The notes beneath the pieces were generated by a model. It was not told the origin of the DNA. It saw nothing but the letters and a program-made list of their open reading frames with translations, and did no database searches. Source: an uncultured Methanomethylovorans sp. (GTDB lineage: Archaea; Halobacteriota; Methanosarcinia; Methanosarcinales; Methanosarcinaceae). From it: a stretch of 19,586 nt of DNA. The number at the start of each line of letters is the position of its first letter. Position 1 is the first letter of the stretch. Shown one piece after another: positions 1-8,150 of this stretch. The stretch covers positions 1-19,586 of the forward strand of contig CALBTS010000681.1 of the NCBI GenBank assembly GCA_937968035.1. The letters are read 5' to 3'. The position numbers and the translations under genes are program-made.

Positions 1-10
1 TGTTCTTCAG

Positions 11-85
11 TGGGCCTGACCGGATTTGAACCGGTGACCGCCCGGTTATGAGCCGGGCGCTCTAACCTGACTAAGCTACAGGCCC
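11..85 (-). tRNA. tRNA with CAU anticodon (Ile2 or elongator Met)
   Basis: Read on the minus strand this 75-base segment folds as a full cloverleaf. It has a 7-bp acceptor stem (GGGCCTG pairing with CAGGCCC) and discriminator A. The anticodon stem CCCGG/CCGGG carries the loop CTCATAA, and the T arm contains GGTTCAAATCC. The anticodon occupies 50-48 and reads CAT. No CCA end is encoded and no intron is seen. A CAU anticodon can mean initiator Met, elongator Met or the Ile2 species whose C34 is modified to agmatidine in archaea. The body is not initiator-like, and the GGGCC acceptor start resembles archaeal tRNA-Ile, so I lean to Ile2 without certainty. Confidence 0.93.
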
Positions 86-107
86 GCCACGAAAAAAAGA
101 TTTAGGA

Positions 108-180
108 CGCCGCCAACAGGGCTCGAACCTGTGACATTCTGGTTAACAGCCAGACACTCTACCAACTGAGTTATGGCGGC
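108..180 (-). tRNA. tRNA-Asn (GUU)
   Basis: Minus-strand cloverleaf of 73 bases with acceptor stem GCCGCCA/TGGCGGC and discriminator G, which is usual for Asn. The anticodon stem TCTGG/CCAGA carries the loop CTGTTAA, and the T arm contains GGTTCGAGCC. The anticodon GTT lies at 147-145. There is no intron and no encoded CCA. It precedes the CAU tRNA by only 22 bases, so the two are probably cotranscribed, although the spacer carries a T7 run in the sense direction. Confidence 0.96.
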
Positions 181-223
181 TTATATCAGCGCCCTACGCG
201 CGGAACTTCTTAATGCACTTATT

Positions 224-233
224 GTTTTTAAAC
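224..233 (-). promoter_or_regulatory. Candidate TATA box (box A) for the tRNA pair
   Basis: On the minus strand this reads GTTTAAAAAC. It lies about 45 bases before the tRNA-Asn 5' end, which would place initiation near 203 and give a leader of about 20 bases. Position and composition are the only evidence. The rest of 181-365 shows no gene. It contains an AAGGAGGAATAA string on the minus strand (about 251-263) that resembles a ribosome binding site but has no start codon at a workable distance. Confidence 0.4.
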
Positions 234-365
234 TTTGTGTTCGCAGTGCCTTATTCCTCCTTGAGATGATACTAAAACATCTATTAATTGGAAGTATTGT
301 ATACATTATAGTGGAACTATCATTTTGATCAATATAAAAACATCATCCTTTGTAATCCATATTGA

Positions 366-1418
366 TTACTGTATCTCTTCTGACCTGCGTGCCCATTCAT
401 CCTGCGTCGCACCAACGACCGGAATTGGCTCCCCGCACCGGGGGCACGTCCCCTGCGGAGTTATATCGTACTCGATCACAGAGAACATCCTCCTCCTGAT
501 CAACAGCTTCCTGCATGCCGGACAGTAAGTGTTCTCATGATCATGGCCTGGCATATTGCCTGTATATACGAACTTCATGCCCTCCTCTGTAGCTATCCGG
601 TGTGCCTCTTCCAATTTTTGGATCGGGGTGGCGATAATATCCGACATGTGATATTGAGGATGGAAACGCGTGAAGTGCACAGGAGTTTCAGCTCCAAGGT
701 TCTCATATACCCACCTTATCAAGTTCCGGATCTCTTCGGAAGAATCATTATGATCAGGGATCACAAGGTTAACAACCTCCACATGCATTCCAAGTTCACG
801 GGCAAGTTTTGCTGATCCCAGCACCGGTCCAAGTTTTGCACTGGCAGCCTTTCTGTAAAAATCCTCCGTAAAAGCCTTGATGTCCACCCTGAAAGCATCC
901 AGATATGGAGATATATGCTCAAGTGCTTCTGCAGTAATGTATCCGTTTGTAATATATGCAGTTGCAAGCCCCGCTTCTTTGGCAAGCTTTGCGCAGTCGT
1001 ACGTATACTCATACCATATAGTAGGCTCATTATATGTCCATGCAATGGTCCTTGCACCTGCAGCAAGTGCTCTCTGTACAGCCTCTTCAGGTGTGATCTC
1101 CACAGTATAGGCTTCATCTATCTCTATCTGGGATATGGTCCAGTTCTGGCAATGTTCACATCTGAAATTGCATCCTATAGTACCCAGTGAATATGCAAGT
1201 GTACCCGGATAGAAATGGAACAACGGTTTTTTTTCGATAGGATCAACCGCCTCACTGGAAACAGTGTTGTATATCAAAGTGTAAAAAGTACCATTCCTGT
1301 TCTCGCGTACCCGGCAAAATCCCCTTTTTCCATCAACTACTATACATCGGTGACTGCAAACCCTGCAACGGACCTTGTTCCCGTCCAGCTTATCGTAAAG
1401 CATGGCTTCCTTGATCAT
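366..1418 (-). CDS. amrS: AmmeMemoRadiSam system radical SAM enzyme
   Basis: A radical SAM enzyme of the group once annotated as pyruvate formate-lyase activating enzyme-like. Counted from the ATG at 1418 (350 residues), four N-terminal cysteines (C18, C21, C25, C35) precede the CxxxCxxC cluster motif CNFRCEHC at C83, C87 and C90, which should hold the SAM-cleaving [4Fe-4S] cluster. A TIM-barrel region follows, with TYNEPT near 128-133. The C-terminus has two CPxC knuckles (C299/C302 and C325/C328), as in the family. The family co-occurs across genomes with MEMO and AMMECR1 proteins, neither of which is in this window; its substrate is unsettled. An ATG at 1439 is possible, but the ATG at 1418 follows GGGGGAT at ribosome-binding distance. 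It lies 68 bases after the last pilin gene and is probably not functionally tied to it. Confidence 0.9.
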   Translation of the reverse strand: MIKEAMLYDKLDGNKVRCRVCSHRCIVVDGKRGFCRVRENRNGTFYTLIYNTVSSEAVDPIEKKPLFHFYPGTLAYSLGTIGCNFRCEHCQNWTISQIEIDEAYTVEITPEEAVQRALAAGARTIAWTYNEPTIWYEYTYDCAKLAKEAGLATAYITNGYITAEALEHISPYLDAFRVDIKAFTEDFYRKAASAKLGPVLGSAKLARELGMHVEVVNLVIPDHNDSSEEIRNLIRWVYENLGAETPVHFTRFHPQYHMSDIIATPIQKLEEAHRIATEEGMKFVYTGNMPGHDHENTYCPACRKLLIRRRMFSVIEYDITPQGTCPRCGEPIPVVGATQDEWARRSEEIQ

Positions 1419-1486
1419 AAATATCCCCCAGGATAACATCGTGCTCTAAAGACTTAAGCCTTATCAAATGAATGAAAAAGGACAGG

Positions 1487-2380
1487 TCAAAGTACATTGA
1501 GGCTTACATTGAATTCATGCACATTCGCCCTCAGCCTTATATCAGCTCCGGCATCTCCTGAAATATACAGAACTGTAGCTGTAGAGTTGGAGTTTATGCT
1601 GTATTTTCCAGCATCAAGGTGTGAAGCCTGCATAAGCCTGCTCAGATGATCCTGCCATGCCATTGAGTTCTCAGTTTCCACAACCAATGTCAGTTCATCT
1701 ACCGGTGCATTTCCATCAGAAACGGATCCAGAACCCATATATGTGAAATACACTTCTTCCACACTATTACTGCTTATGGTCCTTTGTACCCCTGCAAGTT
1801 TTACTGCATCCAGGGTCACATCGATAGTATCGTTCACAGTGCTTCTTACACTGATGTGCGGGACCATTTTCATCACAGAACGATCGTTCTGGCCTATTGC
1901 CAATCCTCCACATTCATAAGAGAACCTTTGGTTCGGGTAATGATCATTATTGGACACAAAATCCACACTTCCCATGTTCTTCATCCGGTCACCGCTTTCC
2001 TGGGTCACCTCGCCTCTTCTGGTAGTAAGATACATGTTAACTGCCCGGGTATTAAGCAGCAAAGTGGAACTTGAAGAAAATGAGTTGAAGAATGGTACTT
2101 CGCCACCACCCATTGTAACAGGCATGCCTGCCGAAAAAGACTCGTTACCAGTAGCAGAGGCTGTAAGCATCAGATCGACCCCGGCCTTAAGCTGCGACAT
2201 ATCTTTGATAGTATTGCGCATGTGCAACTGCTCAGCGTCTTCTGTCCACTGAGGAACATATCGCACATTTATTGAAGTGATCACAGCGATTACCAAAGCC
2301 AGCAGGAGAATGGCGGATACAACTGTAGATACTGCTTCTTCTGATCTCCTGGTATCTGTCCTTCGTATCATTTCCACCAT
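1487..2380 (-). CDS. Archaeal type IV pilin-like surface protein
   Basis: The N-terminus is basic (RRTDTRRSEEAVSTVV) and is followed by one long hydrophobic helix (about residues 18-36). This is the class III (prepilin-type) arrangement of archaeal pilins and their DUF1628-like relatives. The body is about 250 residues, polar and rich in Ser, Thr, Asn and Val, as expected for an exported beta-rich domain. No further membrane segment is seen and only one cysteine (Y-E-C-G-G). After the helix comes a W-T-E-D-A-E-Q-L-H-M stretch, then a predicted helix. Start: the ATG at 2380 begins one base after the upstream stop, suggesting translational coupling. The ATGs at 2401 and 2371 are alternatives; 2371 has GGTGG very close upstream. 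It is probably a minor pilin or pilus-associated subunit of the adjacent motor. The exact role is inferred from context. Confidence 0.75.
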   Translation of the reverse strand: MVEMIRRTDTRRSEEAVSTVVSAILLLALVIAVITSINVRYVPQWTEDAEQLHMRNTIKDMSQLKAGVDLMLTASATGNESFSAGMPVTMGGGEVPFFNSFSSSSTLLLNTRAVNMYLTTRRGEVTQESGDRMKNMGSVDFVSNNDHYPNQRFSYECGGLAIGQNDRSVMKMVPHISVRSTVNDTIDVTLDAVKLAGVQRTISSNSVEEVYFTYMGSGSVSDGNAPVDELTLVVETENSMAWQDHLSRLMQASHLDAGKYSINSNSTATVLYISGDAGADIRLRANVHEFNVSLNVL

Positions 2381-2381
2381 C

Positions 2382-3503
2382 TCAGGACTGCATAGTAGCA
2401 TTATAATATTCCATTATCTCTTCATCCGACAGAGCTTTTTTGTAAAGGACAAGTTCATCGAGCCTGCCCCTGTAATAGAAATTAGAGGTACCGGAATTCT
2501 GTCTTCCTATCCATAGGTCATTGGTATTGGGTCTTAACTTCACGCCATTTGTTGGCGCACTTTCAATGAACTGACCGTTCTTATAGAACCGTACCTCATC
2601 ATTATCGAAAGTGATCCCTATCATGTACCACAAATTGTTGGCCAGGCTCATTTTAGATGTCTGTATATAATTGACATTACTATCGTTCCACTCAAAGATC
2701 ACTTCCCTCTGGCTCACGAACACATCAAAATCGTCTTTCTCATTGCCTCCTTTTCCGACGATCGCGTTCGTGCCGATCACAGATCTGCCATTCATCCAGA
2801 ACAGAATGGTCATTTCATCGGTAAAGTTAAGGGATGGATCATGTGGGACCGCTACATAATTATTGTTCCCGTTAAACACCAGTGAATTATTTATGATACC
2901 ACTCCCCCAGGTAGCACCATAGATCGTTCCATGATTATTTCCTCCGGTATCATGCAATATGCTGCCGGTACCTTCATCACAGTTCCAGATCGAGACCGGG
3001 TATATCCGTGCTACAGGCGTGATATGGTCACTGCTGCTTTGTCCCATCATATTCCCAAGGACCATGCCACTTTTTAATATCGTGCTGGAAGGCACATGCA
3101 CCATTACCACATATATCTGATCAGTGTTCATTATGTCCTTTCCCCAAAGAGCTGAAGCTTCCAGGCCGATAGCGTCACCAAGCTCCCACGAAGGTTTCGT
3201 GTACAGGGAAGTAAGTTGCTGCGGGCTTATTTCATAGCGGTTAGTATTGATGTCCACAAAGATCCTTATATTATCAGCTTGAACCCTCTCTCCTCCTACA
3301 TGCCTCAACCATATAGTATCAGTATTACTATCCACCCAGCCATCTACATCAAGTGATGGCTTTTCCGTGGAACCTTGCGGAGAAAGCAGAAAAACGGCTA
3401 TGACCGAAAATGCGATCACAGCTATACCCGTCAGCAGGATTTCCCCTATTATTTCGGATACAGCCTCATTGTTTTCTATCAGGTTCTTTTTTTCTGGATA
3501 CAT
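2382..3503 (-). CDS. Pilin-like protein with C-terminal LamG (concanavalin A-like) domain
   Basis: 373 residues in two parts. Residues 11-42 (NNEAVSEIIG then a hydrophobic helix ending in AVFLLSP) match the archaeal pilin N-terminal signature (acidic residue, AVS, long helix). A beta-rich linker runs to about 165. Residues about 170-370 look like a LamG/concanavalin A-like jelly roll: W-x-C/x-DEGTG, then HGTIYGATWG, LVFNGNNNYVAVP, MTILFWM, LWYMIGITFD, VRFYKNGQFIE, LWIGRQ, and the closing RGRLDELVLYKKALSDEEI. LamG domains commonly bind glycans or proteins, so an exposed adhesive subunit is plausible. A ribosome binding site AAGGAG ends seven bases before the ATG, and the gene starts ten bases after the platform gene ends. 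The domain assignment rests on motif reading; ligand and surface display are inferred. Confidence 0.82.
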   Translation of the reverse strand: MYPEKKNLIENNEAVSEIIGEILLTGIAVIAFSVIAVFLLSPQGSTEKPSLDVDGWVDSNTDTIWLRHVGGERVQADNIRIFVDINTNRYEISPQQLTSLYTKPSWELGDAIGLEASALWGKDIMNTDQIYVVMVHVPSSTILKSGMVLGNMMGQSSSDHITPVARIYPVSIWNCDEGTGSILHDTGGNNHGTIYGATWGSGIINNSLVFNGNNNYVAVPHDPSLNFTDEMTILFWMNGRSVIGTNAIVGKGGNEKDDFDVFVSQREVIFEWNDSNVNYIQTSKMSLANNLWYMIGITFDNDEVRFYKNGQFIESAPTNGVKLRPNTNDLWIGRQNSGTSNFYYRGRLDELVLYKKALSDEEIMEYYNATMQS

Positions 3504-3513
3504 ATATGGCTCC

Positions 3514-5454
3514 TTAAAAGAATGTCATGAATACCAGATATGCCGTAAGCATCATGACTATAGAATATTTGAATCCGGCACTTACCTCTCCTCTTTCCAT
3601 TTTACCTGCAACAAGACCGGAGCAAAGTCCCTGGATCATGGCTGCATGGAACAGAAGCACATTGTATTCTTCAAGATCCACTAGTTGAATAAGGGGCATG
3701 CCTATATTTGCATTTGCACTTGCAACCGGCATGGATGGAAGGAAATATGCTGCAAGGATGTATACGATGAACAGGAACACTCCAAAGGCAACATAAATGA
3801 TGAACACATACACGAACATCTCTGATTTTCGTTCTTTCTTCAACTGCTTTTGCACTTCAGCATCTGTTGCAGCGATAGTAAGCACGTTCATAATGTTGCT
3901 GGTGGTTTCCGTAGCTTTGATGATGATATATACGATCTTAGTTGTCATTTCAGTCCTGATGCGATATTCGAATTTCTTAAGCGCTTCAGAAAGAGTGGCG
4001 CCCCAGGACAGTTCATTATGCATTCTTCTCACTTCGGTGTGCAGTATCCCTATCTTCAAATGTGTTGCAAAACCAATAGCATCTGTTAAAAGCATACCGG
4101 ATTCGTTCATACCTGCAAGGTTCTTCAAAAAATCAGGTATTTGTTCATCTATTTTTGTTATCCTCATATGCCATAGTTCATAGAAGAGCACATATGGGAT
4201 TATAACTATGAGCATGGCGCTGAATATTTGCCCATCGACGGATGCAAGAGCTTCTATATTGAAGTCCGAAATGGACGTTAGATTAATGAGATCAATATGT
4301 CTGTTAATGTTATAGCGCAAATAAACTATACTTAAGGGTATGCTGATCAGTAAAGTGTGTTTGGGATTTGCCTGCATCCATTTTATTGGATGAAGCACGC
4401 GAGAAGTGACTTTATTGATCTTTTCGTAATACCTGATATGTGTTATTTTATTCTTTTCGTCTTCATTCCCTTCTCTGAGGGGGACATCCTCGAATTCCTT
4501 AAGATACTTGTCTAGCTTATATATCTCCGTTCTTTTACTTCCGTGTCCTGTCAGAGAGTTCAGAAGAAGCAGGTATGTAACAGTGCTTACCGGAATTATC
4601 AAATAAACTATTATGTAAAGTATTTTTGTGCTGCTGGGATTTATAAGCCCAAGGACCACCAGTATTGTCATGAGAAAAAGAGGACCTGCTACAAAAGTGG
4701 AAATGTATACCTCTGCCATAACACCCAGTGTTTCAAAGAACATACGTTGTTGCTTCATGGCATTGTCGTGGAAGTACTTACTTTTCGAACCAAGATAGGC
4801 AGAAATATTTCCCCCGCTCGACAGAACAGAAGAAAGACCTTCCAGAAAGTCCCTCAATTCTCCGGAAGGCGACCTGTGAGTAGCGTTGCTCAATGCTGTC
4901 AACAGATCAGTTCCGAAATATTCTATGTCGTTCACTATTTTGGTGAACTCGGAAGCTGCAGCTCCGTATATGTCTTTCTGTTCACTTAACGATCTGAACA
5001 TATCCAATACGGTAATGGCTCCTCCATGACTGAGCGCATAGAGAAAAGCAACAGTATGGGATAGTGATTGATCAATGACACCGATCCTTATCCCTGCTCT
5101 GACACCTGGGATCAGCAGGCATGTTGTGAACGTGATATATCCTATGATTACAAAACTGAACATTGTTTCTATCATTGTCCAGTAGAACGGGGGCATAATT
5201 TCGTATATGAGCGGATCTGATGTTAACAAGAGAGCAAAAACGAGCAGCACAGTTCCCTTAGACACTGTATATATGAAGGCTGCTGCCAGTATACCGAAAA
5301 AAAGAGCATATATATAGGCGCGCACGATGTATTCGTCCGTAAGGACTTTCATACTAGCCCGCTGCAATTGTAACCGAAGCTGGATGTAGCGATCATTATC
5401 CCGGGATATGAATGGTCTGAAGAGGTCACACGTTGCTTGCAGAATATTGTGCAT
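3514..5454 (-). CDS. Type II/IV secretion F-domain membrane platform protein (FlaJ/TadC/PilC-like)
   Basis: 646 residues with two T2SSF-type helical repeats, roughly residues 125-265 and 435-570. Both are followed by strongly hydrophobic segments (about 250-300 and 545-572). Further membrane segments lie near 45-80, 95-118, 365-380, 408-425, 600-615 and 628-646. The motif-bearing soluble parts include SLSHTVAFLYALSHGG (130-145), FLEGLSSVLSSGGN, and the matching second-repeat regions FLKNLAGMNESGMLLTDAI (442-460) and ALKKFEYRIRTEM. Duplication of the F domain with this length is usual for archaeal pilus platforms, which sit in the membrane and couple the ATPase to pilin insertion. GACGGGGTATAG precedes the ATG, and the gap from the ATPase stop is 12 bases, so the genes are cotranscribed. 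It is a general pilus platform rather than clearly an archaellum FlaJ, because no other archaellum gene is nearby. Confidence 0.88.
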   Translation of the reverse strand: MHNILQATCDLFRPFISRDNDRYIQLRLQLQRASMKVLTDEYIVRAYIYALFFGILAAAFIYTVSKGTVLLVFALLLTSDPLIYEIMPPFYWTMIETMFSFVIIGYITFTTCLLIPGVRAGIRIGVIDQSLSHTVAFLYALSHGGAITVLDMFRSLSEQKDIYGAAASEFTKIVNDIEYFGTDLLTALSNATHRSPSGELRDFLEGLSSVLSSGGNISAYLGSKSKYFHDNAMKQQRMFFETLGVMAEVYISTFVAGPLFLMTILVVLGLINPSSTKILYIIVYLIIPVSTVTYLLLLNSLTGHGSKRTEIYKLDKYLKEFEDVPLREGNEDEKNKITHIRYYEKINKVTSRVLHPIKWMQANPKHTLLISIPLSIVYLRYNINRHIDLINLTSISDFNIEALASVDGQIFSAMLIVIIPYVLFYELWHMRITKIDEQIPDFLKNLAGMNESGMLLTDAIGFATHLKIGILHTEVRRMHNELSWGATLSEALKKFEYRIRTEMTTKIVYIIIKATETTSNIMNVLTIAATDAEVQKQLKKERKSEMFVYVFIIYVAFGVFLFIVYILAAYFLPSMPVASANANIGMPLIQLVDLEEYNVLLFHAAMIQGLCSGLVAGKMERGEVSAGFKYSIVMMLTAYLVFMTFF

Positions 5455-5466
5455 CTATACCCCGTC

Positions 5467-7224
5467 TCAAATGTTCTGGGAGATCATATCCTGGAGAGTA
5501 TCGCTCTTTATAGCATCCAATACCATTGCAGGATTTGCCGAATAGGCTTGCACGACCAGGGAAACGCTGACATAATCGCGCATTTGCTTTCTGCTCATGT
5601 ACTCAAGGATAATTTTCCTATTGGTCATCTCTTGTTCCAGTTTCTCCTGATTCCAGCCACGCGCCTGCATTACCATTTTCAGAGCATGTGATTCACCTGA
5701 ACGACGAAATGTATCTGCCAGTGGGTCCCATTTATATAGTTCGTTCACAAGCAATTCCCCTGTTACGGAATCCATATCTGTGAGCTCAACAACGCTCTCT
5801 GTTCTTCTGACCTTCTCATTGTCCACGAAAGTTAACAGCTGAATGGTCATAATATCCAGGGAATGAAGCATCACACGTGGTACATTAAGGGGTTCACTGT
5901 TGAGCCTGCTGACAACTGCCTGCACATCACCGGCGTGGATGGTGGAATATGTCGCATGACCTGTGGATATGGCCTGGAACAGAGTGAGAGCTTCTTCTCC
6001 ACGTACTTCGCCTACAAGTATATATTCCGGTCTTTGCCTGAGTGCAGACCTGAGCAGGTCATACATGGAGATCTCGCCTCTGTCTGAAAAGGATATAGCT
6101 TCCCTGGTCACTCCTGCTATCCAGTTGTCATGGTGCAGCATCAGTTCCCTGGTATCTTCTATAGAGACAACTTTTGATAAAGGTGGAATAAAAAGGGAAA
6201 CGGCATTGAGCATGGAGGTTTTGCCTGATGCCGTTCCACCTGCAAACAATGCACTGTTCCCGTTTTCCATAGCCAGCCAAAAATATGCCATCATTTCTAC
6301 AGTGCATGTGTTGTAGTTGATAAGATCTATGGGGGTGATCGGGTCTCCGCGGAACTTCCTTATAGTAAAAGAACTGCCTCTGGTAGTGATCTCTTTTCCG
6401 AGGGTTGCCTGAAGGCGGGAGCCATCGGGAAGTGTGGCATCGACCAGTGGCTCGCCGATGGATATATGCTTACCGCTTTTCTGGCAAAGCCTGATGACCA
6501 TGGAGTTAAGTTCCCGTTCCTCATAAACTATATTGGTCATTATATTGCGATACTTTGCATGATAGAGGAAAACCGGTATATTTGGCCCGTCACAGGAAAT
6601 GTCCTCGATGAACGGGTCCATGAGCAGGGAATTGATCCTGCCTTCTCCCATGAAGTTACGCTCGAGATAGTACATGATGCGATACATGGAAGGGATGTCA
6701 AGGTCTGCATGATATCTTTTAAAAAGCTGTAGCACATGATCGGTCAGAACCTCCAGCTTCTTTTCCCTCTTTACCATCTTCCCCAGAGTAAGCAGGTCCT
6801 TGAGGTCATCGTAGAGTATCTCAAGCAACTCTTTCTCATATGTTGTGAGCGCTGGCTCAACTACATGAAAATAGTTAACATCTTTTTTTTTGAGAATGGA
6901 TATGAATGAGTAGGGTTCGTTGACCCAGTACCGTTCAATTTCCATATATCCATCAGGAACAGAATATTCAATAAGCGGGCCATGCATCAGTGGATCGTAT
7001 GGGGGAAAGGAGCGATGTGATCTTTTCCAGAATCGCAGGTCAATGCCTGTAATAGCCGAATAAAGGGAATCCGTTGATCTTTTGGGGTTATTTCTCTGGA
7101 CGACTTTGGCTATCATTGTTTCATCCGGTAGATCCTTAACTGAGGCATGAAGCCCACCTATCTCATCATCATTATGATAACAAGAGGTGTTCAGATATAA
7201 AAAGTTTTTGTCACAACATGGCAT
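5467..7224 (-). CDS. Type II/IV secretion system ATPase (FlaI/GspE/VirB11 superfamily)
   Basis: A hexameric motor ATPase that would power pilus assembly. All hallmark motifs are visible: Walker A GGTASGKTS at 329-337 (K335, T336), Asp box SIEDTREL (D357), Walker B YILVGEVRGEE (E406), and His box TGHATYSTIHA (H423, H430). The N-terminal half (about 60-300) contains the usual IEDISCDGPN and LPDGSRLQATL stretches of the family's N-terminal domain. The first 36 residues are cysteine- and Asn-rich and unlike the rest. The true start may be the ATG at 7116, which has GGATGA just upstream. TATA-like strings occur near 7228-7238, 7245-7255 and 7192-7200, so the promoter does not settle it. This is the first gene of the four-gene pilus operon and faces the KaiC-like gene across a 254-base gap. 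Confidence 0.92.
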   Translation of the reverse strand: MPCCDKNFLYLNTSCYHNDDEIGGLHASVKDLPDETMIAKVVQRNNPKRSTDSLYSAITGIDLRFWKRSHRSFPPYDPLMHGPLIEYSVPDGYMEIERYWVNEPYSFISILKKKDVNYFHVVEPALTTYEKELLEILYDDLKDLLTLGKMVKREKKLEVLTDHVLQLFKRYHADLDIPSMYRIMYYLERNFMGEGRINSLLMDPFIEDISCDGPNIPVFLYHAKYRNIMTNIVYEERELNSMVIRLCQKSGKHISIGEPLVDATLPDGSRLQATLGKEITTRGSSFTIRKFRGDPITPIDLINYNTCTVEMMAYFWLAMENGNSALFAGGTASGKTSMLNAVSLFIPPLSKVVSIEDTRELMLHHDNWIAGVTREAISFSDRGEISMYDLLRSALRQRPEYILVGEVRGEEALTLFQAISTGHATYSTIHAGDVQAVVSRLNSEPLNVPRVMLHSLDIMTIQLLTFVDNEKVRRTESVVELTDMDSVTGELLVNELYKWDPLADTFRRSGESHALKMVMQARGWNQEKLEQEMTNRKIILEYMSRKQMRDYVSVSLVVQAYSANPAMVLDAIKSDTLQDMISQNI

Positions 7225-7478
7225 TATCTATATATCAGTTCAATTTATGACCTGAAAGATCTGGATAGAAAACAATTTCCTTAAAAGTACTGAATAAAAA
7301 CAGTTCTTTATGGCATATAATGATGCCAAGTAGTTAAACAACTCTCTTTAGTTTTAATGGAACACACAGTATATGCCTTCCTTGCCTGTAACATGAAGAA
7401 AACGGCCGGTACAGATGAATGATGCCTGCAGGATAGGATAACACGGTTTAAGTAGCATGCTTTACTTGTATAATATCA
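7225..7478. promoter_or_regulatory. Divergent promoter region between pilus operon and KaiC-like gene
   Basis: A 254-base AT-rich gap with no open frame of note. On the minus strand, TATATAGAT (7228-7236) and CATAAATT (around 7247-7254) could serve the ATPase gene. On the plus strand, GGTTTAAGTA (7445-7454) lies about 30 bases before the ATG at 7479. That ATG has no ribosome binding site, which fits a leaderless or very short-leader transcript. Shared control of both directions is plausible, but no clear operator dyad is visible. Confidence 0.45.
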
Positions 7479-8150
7479 ATGCTTGCAAATCTTGGATTAG
7501 GTGACATACCTGGTAATGTGGTACTGTTTGTCGAGGAAGATATAGGTGATGTAAAGAGCATTTTTGTGCAAATGGTAGCTCAGGAACTGCTTAAAGACAT
7601 GAGAATGATAGTATATCTGTCAACTGCACGTTCCGGTGAAGAGGTTAGAAGCAAGCTCTCACTTTCAGCATCCTATGATGAAAATAGCAATTTTGTAGTG
7701 TTAGGAGGCTTTAATGACCTGCATTCCCTGCTGGATATATGCCGGAAAGATGGAAAGATGTGTACCGATGTGCATATGATGCCGGATGCGGCACTAAGGA
7801 ATATCCGGGATGCAGATATCTGTATAATTGACACTTTTTCATATCTTTTCATGGATGAAGATACAAGCACTATCAAAGAGACATTGAACTCTTTTGTGAC
7901 CATGAGCAGGGAAAACAAAACGACTTTTCTGCTGCTGTCGGATATGGGGATTCTCACTGACCGTGCAGAGAGGACCATCAGAGCCATGGCAGATGGCATA
8001 ATCCAGTTCAGAACAGAGTATGTGGGCAGCAAGATCAACAGATATATAATTATTCCTAAAATGCCGGGTAATTCTCCTCTTAACAGGATGGTACCTTTCA
8101 ATGTTACCGGAAGGAGTATCAATATCGATACCAGGGAAAGGGTGGGATGA
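7479..8150 (+). CDS. KaiC/FlaH-like RecA-fold protein with degenerate Walker A
   Basis: 223 residues with the KaiC/RAD55/FlaH layout. GDIPGNVVLFVE at 8-19 corresponds to the family's G-x-P-x-G-x-hhh-h-x-G start. The P-loop follows, then MIVYLSTARSGEEVRSKL (43-60), and Walker B DADICIIDTFSYLF with D118. The P-loop reads EDIGDVKS (20-27): K26 and S27 are kept, but both structural glycines of GxxxxGK[ST] are replaced (Glu and Val). The family's catalytic glutamate after the second strand is not evident (STARS). It is therefore probably a nonhydrolysing or weakly ATP-binding member. FlaH binds the FlaI ATPase in archaella, so a scaffold or regulator role for the divergent pilus ATPase is a reasonable inference. 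There is no ribosome binding site at the ATG; GGTTTAA lies about 30 bases upstream. Confidence 0.78.
   Translation: MLANLGLGDIPGNVVLFVEEDIGDVKSIFVQMVAQELLKDMRMIVYLSTARSGEEVRSKLSLSASYDENSNFVVLGGFNDLHSLLDICRKDGKMCTDVHMMPDAALRNIRDADICIIDTFSYLFMDEDTSTIKETLNSFVTMSRENKTTFLLLSDMGILTDRAERTIRAMADGIIQFRTEYVGSKINRYIIIPKMPGNSPLNRMVPFNVTGRSINIDTRERVG

Noticed and set aside
251..263. AAGGAGGAATAA on the minus strand as a ribosome binding site for a small gene before the tRNAs
   Set aside because: No ATG, GTG or TTG lies at a workable distance, and the tRNA genes follow.
4543..4989. 148-codon plus-strand frame inside the platform gene
   Set aside because: It lies fully antisense to the F-domain protein, is rich in Cys, Lys and Asn, and has no ribosome binding site or plausible promoter.
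3514..7224. ATPase and platform considered as an archaellum (FlaI/FlaJ) operon
   Set aside because: No archaellin cluster and no flaC to flaG genes are present. The FlaH-like gene is divergent and degenerate. A type IV pilus-like system fits better.
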